Shown here: piece by piece, positions 21,801 to 32,127 of the stretch
Numbering within the stretch: position 1 is the first letter of the stretch
Layout: the number at the start of each line of letters is the position of its first letter
Assembly (NCBI GenBank): GCA_944739405.2
Contig: OX123191.2
Location: forward strand, 6,490,830-6,554,829
DNA length: 64,000 nt
From: Euclidia mi
Taxonomy: Eukaryota; Arthropoda; Insecta; Lepidoptera; Erebidae
Direction: 5' to 3'
Program-made: the position numbers and the translations under genes
Notes under the pieces: model-generated
What the model was told of the DNA's origin: nothing
Database searches by the model: none
Seen by the model: only the letters and a program-made list of their open reading frames with translations

Positions 21801-23205
21801 TATTTTTAAAAAGGATTTTCAATTTGACAAGCCACGTTATTGGTTTTATCGAACAACAGTGTTCGGACACAGCTCACGCTTTGCTGTCCATAAAAAAAGC
21901 TCGGAACCCGCGGGAATAGATGTCACGCCCTGATTGGTTATCGCTTTAAGCCTTCCTTTGTCAAACGTTGCGACCCTTGTCGTATTTCCCTTAACCTTTG
22001 AGTACTAATCATAGGAAGTACATCGATCTGTTTTCTCTCGGATTCAAATATGTCTTCCGATCGACTATCTTGACATGTAGATACTTTTTATAAATGTCAC
22101 TGAGGTGACAATAATTTTATACGGATGGTCTGAGATGAAAGTATCCCTGTCAGGAGTACTCCAGGTAATTATTACCCTATTAATATCCTATGTGAAATAT
22201 ACCTTTCATGGCGATAAGACATCATATATACAAATTGTATTTTAGGCATACTTATATTTATGGAACGGATCTATATTAATAGAACAGATCGTAATTATTT
22301 AAAAATAAGTGCGAAATATTTGTTTTGGCGTCTCGGCATGGGTTACACCAGCTTTGGCCATATGAAGCTTTTATATCTGGTATGAAACTTATATCTGGAT
22401 AACTGCATGCGCCAAGTCTTTTAGAAGAATCTGAAACAACACACATAATATTATTATAGGTACTACTTGAAAGAAAAGCCTTGTATTATTTTAAACGCAA
22501 AAAAAATGTGAGAATATATTAGTGGGTGTTTCTTACTTTTTCACGCACAACACTAAGTTTATATCATCAAAGTAGAAAATATAACCCTCCATCGTAATAA
22601 AAACGAGGTAAGAAACTAGTACTTCGTAACATAAAGATTAAATCTGTATGATAAATAATAAATATTTGATCTCGCTCCGTTTTAAAAGAGACCCAAGCAA
22701 TACAAGCAATTTCCTAAGTTCGTAAGCTGACTTAAAGACAAATGGTATATAGTTTTATGTTGTAGATACTTATTACTTAGATAGGTAAACGTAAGTAGTA
22801 TATACCTAGGTCACTACATCATGGTAAAAAATAAATTATAACTTGGAGAACCAATCCAACTAGACGAATGTCATACAATTTAAGCCATGACCAAGCAAAA
22901 TATTGTGAATTCTACTGTCACACATGTCAATCATTCGACCTGTCTGTGGTATTTTCAAACGACTTTTAAATTACTATCATAAATAACTCATAAGTAAAGC
23001 ATATGGGTTAATTAAAGATAACTGTCCGATGATAATAAAAATGGCTTTATCAACATCGCCCCTTGGGACAGTGACAATTCTAACAAACGGTTAATTACTT
23101 AAAAAAAATTATACGAGTTAGCTGATTTATTTCCCCATGGGGTAGACATAAATTAGCGTGCAATGTAGCAATGTATGTAGCATAGCCTAGTGAATATATC
23201 ACAGA
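18806..23205. other. Long AT-rich stretch without genes
   Basis: No frame exceeds about 90 codons and none shows a domain. An old SINE alpha remnant lies at about 20665-20830 (aatgtgttgtgggtttgatc, then ttgtgatcccaccgattgtt, then ggaaaggccccacgcgat). I see nothing else identifiable in these 4.4 kb. Confidence 0.5.
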
Positions 23206-23375
23206 CTGTCATGCAGATGATATAACGATTGAAGCCACAGATTCGAATTATGTGCGTATTAAACTGTTGATTATTGCTTGCTAGGCCCTGGCTGTCATGA
23301 AGACATCTGACAGTTGTTATGGGTAGTCAGTATTCTCAAATAAATTGATACAGATCTAAGCCATGGAATATCGCT
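23206..23375 (+). mobile_element. SINE gamma fragment
   Basis: The text tgtgcgtattaaactgttga, attgcttgctaggccctggc, tgtcatgaagacatctgaca and ctaagccatggaatatcgct follows the same order as the copies at 48660-48850 and, complemented, 45240-45400. The tRNA-like head is decayed. Confidence 0.55.
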
Positions 23376-25129
23376 ACCACTTCCTTTATCTGGTTGGACT
23401 AATAAGCGGACTCCAGGCTCTAACGCATAAATCTTCAGGCTCAGTCTTCTTCCTCTAACGCTAGGAGAAAGATGTAGCATATTACTGCATTTAAAACATG
23501 CATAATTATGGTCTAAACGCTGTACTGTGTGGCAGCATTGGCTGCTAAAAAAATGCACGTTTTAAAGCCAACATTGGCTGCTACACATCACCGAGTCACA
23601 GAGTTGCTTAGCAACTAAGTCTGTCATCTGCTCTGAACTATGTAGGGCCTGTACTATGGTAACTAAATTATTGATAAAGATACTTGTATAATAATATTTT
23701 CATAAATATATGTGTGTGCTACAGACAAATTACACCCAAACTCAGAACAAGTAACCGTAATAAGCAGTCAAGGTCTTTAATAATCAGAATCACAACATGT
23801 CATAATTTACACTTACATCCTAAATTATCCTCCTCTCTCCAACCGCAGAGATGGGCCTCGGAGAAGCTGCATTCGTGTTGACCTTCACTCTCCGTAATAC
23901 ATGAACATAATATTCTCTACATGTTGTTTACAAGAAGCATAACAAAGTCTTTCATTTTCTCATTAAAAGCGTCCTATCACAAAATTGAGCCGTATACACG
24001 ACTTTAAAATCGTATTAGAAGATTAGATGATGACCCCCAACAGTTTTTACAATGTAACAATAATCATACACCACAATCAAATCAAACCCCAGGAAACCTC
24101 TGATTTCTGAACCAAAAGTAGGGTCAGTCAATAAGAAAAATGTAGTGGGCAGGGTACAAAGGGGAGATAAAAGATTGTAGTTATCTATGTGGGGACACCC
24201 TGCAGTTCCCGTAATAATCACTTCACAACTTTCAGAAAAAAAATAACAGGGCCAAACATTACACCCAAATAATTCATGGAGCAAAGAAGAATTTAACATG
24301 AAATTGACTCGTTTTCGAAATGATCCGCTATCGACCATTCTAGTAGTTAGACGCCCTGAGGATGTGGGTTCGATTTCTTCCTAGGTCAAATCTATATGTG
24401 ACGAGTACAATTTTTGTTGTATATATATATAATACTCCATAATAAAACGAATTTAAGTATTATCTAAATTTAGTTTAACTTAAATTTAAGATGCATTGCT
24501 GTCTACATAATCCAGATTGTTTGTTTGACATTAAGTTTAAGATTCATAAAATTTATAACCGTAAGTTATTCACTGCAGTAAAATTTCAGAAATTAATGTA
24601 CTGTAACCAATTCAAACGTCTTAAACATGATCTTTATGCATAATCTTATTTTGTTTTTGATCTAGTGGAGTAATGTTTACAAAGATACAGTTCTACTTCA
24701 TTCCATTCCTCCTCCTTTTCTTTTTCCCATCACTAATGGCAGCAACGCACTTTTGACTTCTCTGGTGTTACTTGTGTCCATCGACAGCGGTATTGAGCGC
24801 TCGGGCTTGCAAATGTAAGCGATTATTGCTATAATCGCTTACATTTAGGCGAACCGTCCGTTTATTTGCCGCCTCTTACTTATAAAAGGACGATACGATT
24901 ACGATATTACGGATAAACACACAGGCACGATCGACTCTTAGCGTTATCCCAGTTACAATATGGAATAATGAGTTTTGTTGTCTTTCATTTTATTTTCATA
25001 TAAAATTCTGCCAGCGTAGGTATTGGTTGTTGTAGAAAAGGTACATACACGTTATCCTGACGTATAAGCTATATTAATGCAAAGTTTCGTCTAAATCAAT
25101 TAAGTAGTTTTCGAAGTAAAGAATACATT
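23376..25129. other. Intergenic DNA with a SINE-like piece and a hairpin
   Basis: A tRNA-like gtagttagacgccctgagga then gtgggttcgatttcttccta segment lies near 24340-24390. A 107-codon minus-strand frame at 24015-24338 has no recognisable domain and overlaps this repeat-like DNA, so I do not call it a gene. Confidence 0.4.
24811..24846. repeat. Perfect 16-bp inverted repeat (hairpin)
   Basis: The arms aaatgtaagcgattat (24811-24826) and its complement (24831-24846) flank the 4-base loop TGCT. It could be the terminus of a small transposon or a structured non-coding site. I see no T run next to it. Confidence 0.75.
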
Positions 25130-25133
25130 ACAT

Positions 25134-25199
25134 TGAGACGGAGGATCTCAGGTAGGATGTCGGGGTTCGAGAGAAACACTGCTAGGCTGAACAGGTTCT
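25134..25199 (-). repeat. Element A LTR, 66-bp 3'-terminal fragment
   Basis: This matches the low-coordinate end of the LTRs at 27265 and 44200 (tgagacggaggatctcaggt to gctgaacaggttctt). It is joined directly to element A leader sequence at 25200, which shows a deletion that removed most of an internal region and most of this LTR. Confidence 0.85.
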
Positions 25200-25330
25200 T
25201 AAGATAACACATAATAGTTATACAAGAATAGAAATTAAACATAGACAGCGAAACACAGATATACAAAAGTTAAATAGTACGTACCGGTTCGCTGATGTCT
25301 GCACCTCCTCGTTTACAAAGACTGACCTCC

Positions 25331-25845
25331 TGGCTCGGCTTTACACCGAAACCGTAGGGTTCTAGGCGACTTGGGAAGGATTAATGGAATGGACTGTATT
25401 AGGGCGAGTTCTGGGTCGCCTAGAAAGGAATAAGGGAAGAGGAGATGGATACGGGAGGAGGTGATTGAGTGGGTATAGGATATTTCAAGGATGGAAGGCA
25501 CTTACCTTATACAACCTTCTTCGTTTCCGTAGGGCAGTCTCCTGGTGGTTTCGTGATGCAGCTGCTTGTTTTCACTTCACTCACGAGCGGGTTTTCCTTG
25601 GTGGAAGCGGTAAATCACATACAGCGGTGCGGCGCGGAGCGGTATCGAGACGGCGTTCTCAGCGGGAGGAATGTTCTCGACTGTCACTCGCGTCCACGAT
25701 CGCGTCGACGAATCAGGCGGAAGGCAGTGCCTCTTCCAGGGAGTGGGATAGAGCGGGACGGATATATGATATCGCTCGCACTAGAACGTGGAACGATTGA
25801 TGTTGATGCGATTAGTTATGGATAGGAAGGTAGATGGCGCTACCA
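25331..25845 (-). repeat. Element D LTR (3', complete, 515 bp)
   Basis: Its right-hand 180 bases (25666-25845) are nearly identical to 27026-27205, which is the remnant of the opposite LTR. Confidence 0.85.
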
Positions 25846-26029
25846 TATAAATAGAATTGAACTTAGCTATATTGGGTGTACTACCGCATAACCCCTCAAT
25901 AGGCTAAGACAGCGATATGACAATAAAATTAATCTAAATTTACTTTAGCGAAAGCTACAAACGCAATAATAGCGTAAACTACTAACTAAATACTTAAACT
26001 AAGAGGTAGGTCCAACTTCAGGCTAGATC

Positions 26030-27025
26030 TCACTGAGTTGGAAGCGGACGCGAGTTGATCAGTGCCTCGACTTGTGCAAGGACAGTTAAAGGCTCTTCGT
26101 AAGAGAGGATCTGTTGACCTATAACTTCGAAGAGATGCGTTTTAATTACTTTGACCATGCTTGCCCAACATCCACCGAAATGTGGGGATGCTGGTGGAAT
26201 AAACTTCCAGTCAATATGATCTATGGAAAGTTCTTCCTGAAGACGAGTACGATAACCCGCGACGTGATTGAAACAAGTAGCGGGAACAAGTTCAACCAAT
26301 TTACGAACGCGGTTGGCGACAAAGTCTGCCAGCGGTGAGGAGAAGAATAAATCCAAGCGAGCACTACCTTGGAGGCGGAAAATGCGTATATTTATTAATA
26401 GAGTAGTGGGGCAAAACTGTGTCTTGAACCTTGCGGAGCAACTGAGACAGCAGAAGGGCCGCGCACAACTCCCGTCTCGCAACCGAAATGGTTTAACAGG
26501 CGAGACCTTAGACTTGGCACAAACTAACTGCACCGAGTAGTTAGAACCAATGCGTACTTGCAGATATACGACTCCGCCGTAAGCACGCTCGCTGGCGTCA
26601 GCGAAACCTGTTAAGTTGATGGTACATCCATCTACCAACCCAAGATGACGCGGAATAGTAATTTGATTGAGCGCGGTAAGCTCAATACAAAACTGGCCCC
26701 AAGCGGCGACAATATGGTCAGGGGGTGTTTCATCCCACTCACACTTTGATAGCTAAAGCTCTTTAGAGCTTGGCGTACAAAATTGTGGGAGCCACAAAAC
26801 CCATTATGTCCCATAGTCGAGCCACTGTGGACAGCATAGTGCGTTTGGTGCACTTATCATCTGGTGGTGAGACGTCAAACCGAAAACTATCGCAGGATTT
26901 GTCCCAGCGTAAACCGAGAACCTTATGCGGTACAGACTTCTCAAACTCAATGTCTGGAGAAGCCTTATGAGAATCTGGTATGCGTGCGAGAACCTCCTTA
27001 GAGTTCTCGCCTCGCTTGAAAAGCT
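26030..27025 (-). pseudogene. BEL/Pao pol remnant (RT end, RNase H, integrase end) of element D
   Basis: From 27025 down to about 26763 the frame encodes the RT 3' region typical of BEL/Pao: a VLGLRWDKSCDSFRF segment, then LSTVARLWDIMGFVAPTIL. A second frame, 26638-26030, carries RNase H-like GFADASERAYGGVVYLQV. It then passes abruptly into the integrase end (FIPPASPHFGGCWASMVK, then VEALINSRPL), so the connection domain and the catalytic core of integrase are deleted. A frameshift separates the two frames near 26640-26760. The product cannot be functional. Homology to BEL/Pao rather than gypsy rests on the RNase H and integrase wording. Confidence 0.82.
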
Positions 27026-27205
27026 GAGGAATGTTCTCGACTGTCACTTGCGTCCACGATCGCGTCGACGAATCAGGCGGAAGGCAGTGCCTCTTCCAGG
27101 GAGTGGGATAGAGCGGGACGGACATATGATATCGCTCGCACTAGAACGTGGAACGATTGATGTTGATGCGATTAGTTATGGATAGGAAGGTAGATGGCGC
27201 TACCA
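27026..27205 (-). repeat. Element D LTR (5', truncated to 180 bp)
   Basis: It matches 25666-25845. At 27025 it passes directly into reverse transcriptase coding sequence, so the 5' end of the deletion lies inside the LTR and took the primer site, gag and protease. Confidence 0.82.
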
Positions 27206-27795
27206 CCTCCTAAACAAGAACAACTGCAGTAATTGGAAGTGAGACAAATAGAGTTGGGCGCCACTGAGGCGGTGGATCTCAGGTAGGATGTCGGGGTTCG
27301 AGAGAAACACTGCTAGGCTGAACAGGTTCTTTATTATGTCTCACTACTGCTTACATACAGCATGACCGAACTAGGTAAGCACTGGCCTGAGGCTGGAGTG
27401 TAGACTCCTGCTGCTCTCCGACGCTCGCAGGGTAGCTGCTCGTAGGGTCGCCGATGAGCTGGCCAAGGTACGCTGCGCAGGCAGCTCTGTGGTCGAGGTT
27501 CAGACTGAGCGGGGTCTCAGGCGGTGCAGCCGATGTGGGCCGAGCGGTCAGGCTCAGGCGTCCGTGGCCTGGCTGTAGGAGCTCGTAGGCAGGAACGGAG
27601 GCTTAGGTGGCAGCTGGCTAGTAGCGGCACGGCGCCAGCAGCTCGTGGCTTGTAGTCCGTAGAGAGAAGACAGGTGCAGTGAGCCCGTAGGAAGAACTGG
27701 AAACAGCATAGAGAATACACAACAACCGGTCAGGAACAGGCGGTCCCTAGATCGGCTGTTATGCTTAGGAGACACAGATACTACAGACAGTACGT

Positions 27796-28013
27796 GCTGG
27801 AGAGATACTCAGACCAAGTATATGGTGAGGTTAGTCAGTAATCCACTATCCATGCCTAAGCACAGGACTGCTGCCTTCAGAGGTAGTTTCAAATATGCTG
27901 CAACCCACTGCTGGAATGATCTTCCACCACCAATCCGCAGCCTTAAATCCAAAAATAGCTTTGCTTTACATCTAAAAAAACATTTGCTAGAAACACAAAA
28001 AGCTAATTAACTA
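27796..28013 (+). pseudogene. LINE ORF2 C-terminal fragment
   Basis: The frame running through the ATG at 27822 encodes about 60 residues with the conserved LINE ORF2 C-terminal pattern: basic MPKHRTAAFRGSF, then AATHCWNDLPPPIRSLKSKNSFALHL. It ends at TAA near 28013. All catalytic parts are absent, as expected of a copy truncated during reverse transcription. Confidence 0.75.
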
Positions 28014-29160
28014 TATTTTGCTTCATGTATACATAATATTATATTTATATAAAGTACACTTGTAATTTATACATTTATTAAATAAAATACCTTAATCTAT
28101 CTACACTATATTAATTGTATATTCACTATCTTCTATTAGTCTCATTACACTTGATGGCTATATGCAATACTCAAATACCAACTCACCTTATTGGATATGG
28201 CCGTCAGGTGTTGGTTCAGATCTCAAATTCCTGTGTTGTAGCAGCATAATTTTATAGTTTATCTAAACGTGGGTTTGAAGGTTGCGTTGTTTACTGGCAT
28301 AATGGTCGTCGGTTGTCTTCTGGTCCTATGGCAGAACAGTTTTATTGTAATTATTAGGCACTCTATTTACTTCAAGAGTAACTGAATATCAATGCATATT
28401 ATAAAATACAATTACTTACCTACCGTTAAATGATGTATTTGGTCATATTTAATTTCTACAATCAGGGTGCAGACAAGCCGCAAAATGTAGTCCTAATCCT
28501 AAGTACCTAGGTACCTAGGTACATATAGCACACTGACGCTTACTATTTAATAAAATTACACTATTACACGTAGGGTTCCACTTTTGACACCACATTTGAC
28601 TCATTTTATTTAAATTTATTTATTATATTATATATATTCGTACATTTTACACAACGATGTAATATATTTTAGTCTACTTAAATAGACACTCTGGCGCCGA
28701 CGCCAATAAAATGGATTGCGCAGAATACCAGTGTTGCGGCTTAATAACCGCAACGTATACTGAGCGTTGTCCATTTTCTGGCACTGATGAGACACACACT
28801 TCCACGTCTTATTTAAAACTTAATTTATAAATAAATTTAAATGATTATAGATTGTTCACTGTGTCACTGACAATAATTTATTATTGTATATCAGCACCGT
28901 TTCCGCTGTCTATCGATTCGTTCGATTGGTCGGCCGGGTACGCATAGGGTTGCCAGTGACCAGCAATAATATTCTACCAATTAATAATCAGTAGCTGTAT
29001 AATCATATGTTACTTTTGTGTTTTTTTTTTATTTTCTGTCATAATTTAGTTTAGTGCTTTAAGTTTGTAATATCTTATTTTAATTTTTTTTTTGTCTACT
29101 TTTTAAGTGTGTGCCATTGGTGACAGAAATAAATATTTATTTTATTTATTTATTTATTTT
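27796..29160 (+). mobile_element. 5'-truncated LINE inserted in the element A LTR
   Basis: The insert is flanked by TACGT at 27791-27795 and 29161-29165. It starts inside the ORF2 C-terminal region and ends in a TTTA-type simple tail (29130-29160). It is young enough that the coding remnant is open. The non-coding part is about 1.1 kb, longer than that of the similar fragment at 51350-52536. Confidence 0.82.
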
Positions 29161-29586
29161 TACGTATAGGCACACAGACAACTAGAATATGCTTACGCCC
29201 AGCAGGACAGTAGAAAGAGAAGTAGGATTGTAGTTGTAGTTACTACAACCATCAGCGAGACGGTGTGTAGGGCAAGTGATCGACTTAGATCGCGCACCCA
29301 TCTTATATAGATATAGGCCTATGACTCACAACTGCCTATGGCTAGAACATGACCATATTTGGTAATATTGCGAACGGCTAAGCTGGCGTTAAGCGCCTGC
29401 GAGATATTATAACGCAATACGTGTAGTATTACGTTACAATACCCCGCTCTGTACAGCAGGATTTTTCGTGTCTAAACAAGAAAAATCCGTCTAACTAAGT
29501 CCTGCGAACTTCTGTAGACGGTGCTAAGTAGATAGTGACTATGAAACTCAAACTGCAGGTAGGTACAGTGAAAGAATCTAGTTAGG

Positions 29587-30633
29587 TTAGGAATCAGTGT
29601 AGTTAATTAGTTTTAAATCTTTAATGTGCCAACTGCCAATAGATTTACCCGACGAATCCGCTAATTCGTATACTAGTGGTGACTTTTTAGCAATAATAGT
29701 ACGGTTTTTGCCAAATGATTTGTCGTAGGTTCTTTTCCACACAGTATCACCCACGTTAAACCCAGCAGGTTTACGACGTAAGTTGTATGTGTGTGTATAT
29801 AAAGTACCATTATTTTGGTGCTTACGTGCGACACAAGTATCACACGAAGATATAAACTTAATAATGTCAGCGTGCATACCAGGCCAATAATAACGCTGCG
29901 CTAAACGTTTATACGTTTTAAAAATACCTAAATGACCCGCAGCGAGTTCCGAATGGTATTCTTAAGTGGCGGTAGTTCTATCCGAGGTAGGTAGAACCTC
30001 TTTCCATTCGAATTCTTTCCGCAGTGCACATTTCGATACCATATATCTATACAATTTATCATTTTTGATTGTATAATTAGGGAAGGATGTAGGTGAGTTT
30101 TTACAGCCATTGTAGATAGTAGTATACCACTGATCCGTGGTTTTAGTAGTGTCGTTATCAGTGTTACTATCAATAGCTGACACGGTAGCATTAACTTTAT
30201 TAGGCAAGGAATTACTACGAGAGTCATTATTAGATAACGGAACAGAGTAAATATCATTTGGTAACAATTTAAATCTTTTCCAGAAGTCAATACCTAAAAT
30301 GCACGAACTAGTAACTTCTGGAATTACGTACGCTTTTAAATTACAAGTTTTATTTTTAAAAGTGGTGGGTAGGTTGATATAGCCGATCGGTGTCAGACGA
30401 TGACCACCCGCCGATCGAAAAAATATAGTAGGGTTGTCACACTTATTCAAAGGGAGATTAGTTTGAGAAATAATTTTTATATGAGAATTATTGCCCAATA
30501 TAGTCACGGCAGAACCTGAGTCAAGTAACCCAGTGAGGGGTAGATTCTTAATGGTTACATTAACATAGGGTCGAAAATCAGTATTACGTTTTTGATCACG
30601 GATCGCAGCCACAGAATAACTGGAAAAATACAC
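29587..30633 (-). pseudogene. Element A protease-integrase remnant, RT/RNase H and integrase core deleted
   Basis: The minus-strand frame encodes a retropepsin (LLDSGSAVTILG at about residues 35-46, then CILGIDFW). It then passes without an RT or RNase H domain into sequence resembling the region just before integrase (KNDKLYRYMVSKCALRKEF). After one in-frame TAA near 29964 the same frame continues with the integrase zinc-binding region (AGHLGIFKTYKRLAQRYYWPG, then CDTCVAR). It then jumps to the integrase C-terminal region (FNVGDTVWKRTYDKS). The catalytic D,D-35-E core is missing. I therefore read element A as an internally deleted, non-autonomous derivative of a Ty3/gypsy-like element. Confidence 0.8.
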
Positions 30634-30746
30634 TTTTAGAGTGTTCAGCCAATTTTTCTAGTCTTCTTTGTCAAAATATTTAGGTTTAGAATATGTACAA
30701 ATGGTAGGGTTTGTCATCTTATTTGACGAACTACGATCCGAGTAAA

Positions 30747-31332
30747 TTAGTTTTTTGAAAAAGATTTAATTTTACAGTTAGGACAATTTACGAACGTGAC
30801 ATCCCTAATGCCACACTTAAAACATATCGGATAACTTTCTCGCTTGCACGTCCCTAGTGAGTGATCAGTTGAATGGCATCGCGGGCAAAACACACACCTC
30901 TTATTAGTTATTTTTGTAGGAACAGCTGATGTTTACATTATAGTGTTGTAGGTTACGCACAGGTGTATCGTTCGGTTCGACATTTATCGATGCGACAGAA
31001 GCGTAGTTTTTAAGTTTAGACGATTTATAGTACTGTGAATTATTATACTGTCCGTGCGTGTCCTTTTTATTTATGTAAGCTAAATCAGGTGCTACTGTGT
31101 TAGACGTAGGGTAACTAGGTTTGTGAAATTGTGCACTTAAACACTGGAACCTCTCATAGTTTAGACATAGTGTTTTTAGAGTGTCTATAGTGTCTATAGC
31201 CGTTGTACATGAAGCTAGTACTGTAGAATAACACGGTCTAATATTGTGAAGCAATATATTTAATTTTTCATGTTCGGTTAGTACCGTGTTCGGTGACAAT
31301 CGCGCAAAAAGTTGGAACATAATTGATAAATA
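30747..31332 (-). pseudogene. Element A gag, 3' part, with CCHC zinc knuckles
   Basis: This continues the gag frame interrupted by element B. The capsid C-terminal part runs 31332 to about 30930. After one frameshift near 30930, two cysteine motifs follow (CPRCHSTDHSLGTC and CFKCGIRDVTFVNCPNC) before a stop at 30749-30747. The zinc knuckles bind the packaged RNA in related elements. The other half of this gag lies 11.7 kb away at 43011-43769. Confidence 0.78.
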
Positions 31333-31337
31333 GATGA

Positions 31338-31518
31338 TGTTGAGTGTGATTTATCAATGTATGTATTGCCTGATGATCGACGTAAGCATGTGTGAGTATC
31401 TAGATAAATAATCATAATATTGTCTTCAACGTCGGTCGCCAATAAACTAATTCGCAGCAAACACCTCGTTTCTGTTACAAAAATTCCCTACAAGCAAAAG
31501 TGAACCTTAGCTACCACA
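31338..31518 (+). repeat. Element B 5' LTR (181 bp)
   Basis: It runs from tgttgagtgtg to agctaccaca. It differs from the 3' LTR only near its position 24-26 (tatgt against agtgt). The sequence after it (taatttggttgacatcgagc) is where the primer-binding site should be. I cannot assign the tRNA. Confidence 0.93.
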
Positions 31519-31747
31519 TAATTTGGTTGACATCGAGCCGGATACACTACGCTACTTACGACGTTTACGCATCGAGTGCTATACAATAGAACGGGTCGAG
31601 CGCCGAGCGAGGAACAAAAGAAGGAATTTATGCCTATACCTAGGTGCGATAAATGGACCTTTTTACGAAGTAAACAAAGTGATTAGTGATTCAATACGAA
31701 AATTATACAGATTTAGAACATTGCATTTGTGCTTAATATCATTGAAG

Positions 31748-31840
31748 ATGGCTAATACACCGGAACAAATACTTGGTTTGTTAGAAGATACAGCTAATTT
31801 GCTACATAAAACTCAAAGTAACCTAAAGAAATGCCCAAAA
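31748..31840 (+). pseudogene. Element B gag, first 31 codons
   Basis: The gag frame begins at ATG 31748 with a Leu-rich helix (MANTPEQILGLLEDTANLLH) and is cut after codon 31 by element C. The frame continues directly after element C at 37661, allowing for the AAAA duplication. Confidence 0.8.
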
Positions 31841-32054
31841 TGTGGTGTGGTGTGGTGTGTCCACGTGCCGAGGCACGGTTAGGGAGAGTTTCAATAATAA
31901 CGCAACACGTCCGTACAATTCAAAAGTCAAGTTTTATTGCTCAAAAAAATATAACATACTAATACATATCAAATATCTGGGTAAATGCTGACACTAATAT
32001 TATAAAGGTAGTTACTTACTAGTTTAATACATATAAGGTAACATACACACTACA
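31841..32054 (-). repeat. Element C 3' LTR (214 bp)
   Basis: Plus-strand text runs from tgtggtgtggtgtggtgtgt to catacacactaca. A G-rich and T-rich polypurine-type tract abuts it on the coding strand (32080-32055). Confidence 0.95.
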
Positions 32055-32080
32055 TCATCCCCCCAAAAAACAAAAAAAAA
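32055..32080 (-). promoter_or_regulatory. Element C polypurine tract
   Basis: Just upstream of the 3' LTR the coding strand has a run of T followed by ttttttggggggatga. The GGGGGGATGA part is the likely plus-strand primer. Confidence 0.6.
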
Positions 32081-32127
32081 ATCACAAATTACATTTTTTT
32101 TTATAACCTTTACGTACTAAATCTTAA

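Larger units (their letters stand above)
25331..27205 (-). mobile_element. BEL/Pao element D, internally deleted, with 5-bp TSD
   Basis: The block starts tggctcgg and ends gctacca on the plus strand (TG...CA on the minus strand). It is flanked by CCTCC at 25326-25330 and 27206-27210. It interrupts the element A leader: the text on both sides rejoins to match the uninterrupted leader at 44110-44170. The full LTR at 25331-25845 is 515 bp; the other LTR is reduced to 180 bp. Only about 1.2 kb of pol lies between them. Confidence 0.88.
27265..29438 (-). repeat. Element A middle LTR, interrupted by a LINE fragment
   Basis: LTR sequence covers 27265-27795 and 29161-29438, about 804 bp after removal of the insert. 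It is markedly more GC-rich than its surroundings in the first half. It is preceded on the coding strand by a polypurine tract (agagcggggtat, 29450-29439) and followed by a tggcgccc primer-binding site (27263 downward). It therefore acts as both a 3' LTR and a 5' LTR. Confidence 0.85.

Noticed and set aside
24015..24338. 107-codon minus-strand frame
   Set aside because: I recognise no domain, the composition is odd, and the 5' end overlaps SINE-like text.
27517..27775. Minus-strand frames of 67-85 codons also present at 44455-44749
   Set aside because: They lie wholly within two copies of the same LTR, and the duplication explains the repeated frames.
31523..31882. 119-codon plus-strand frame as a separate gene
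   Set aside because: It joins the element B leader, the first 31 codons of its gag and the edge of the element C LTR. It is a by-product of the insertion.
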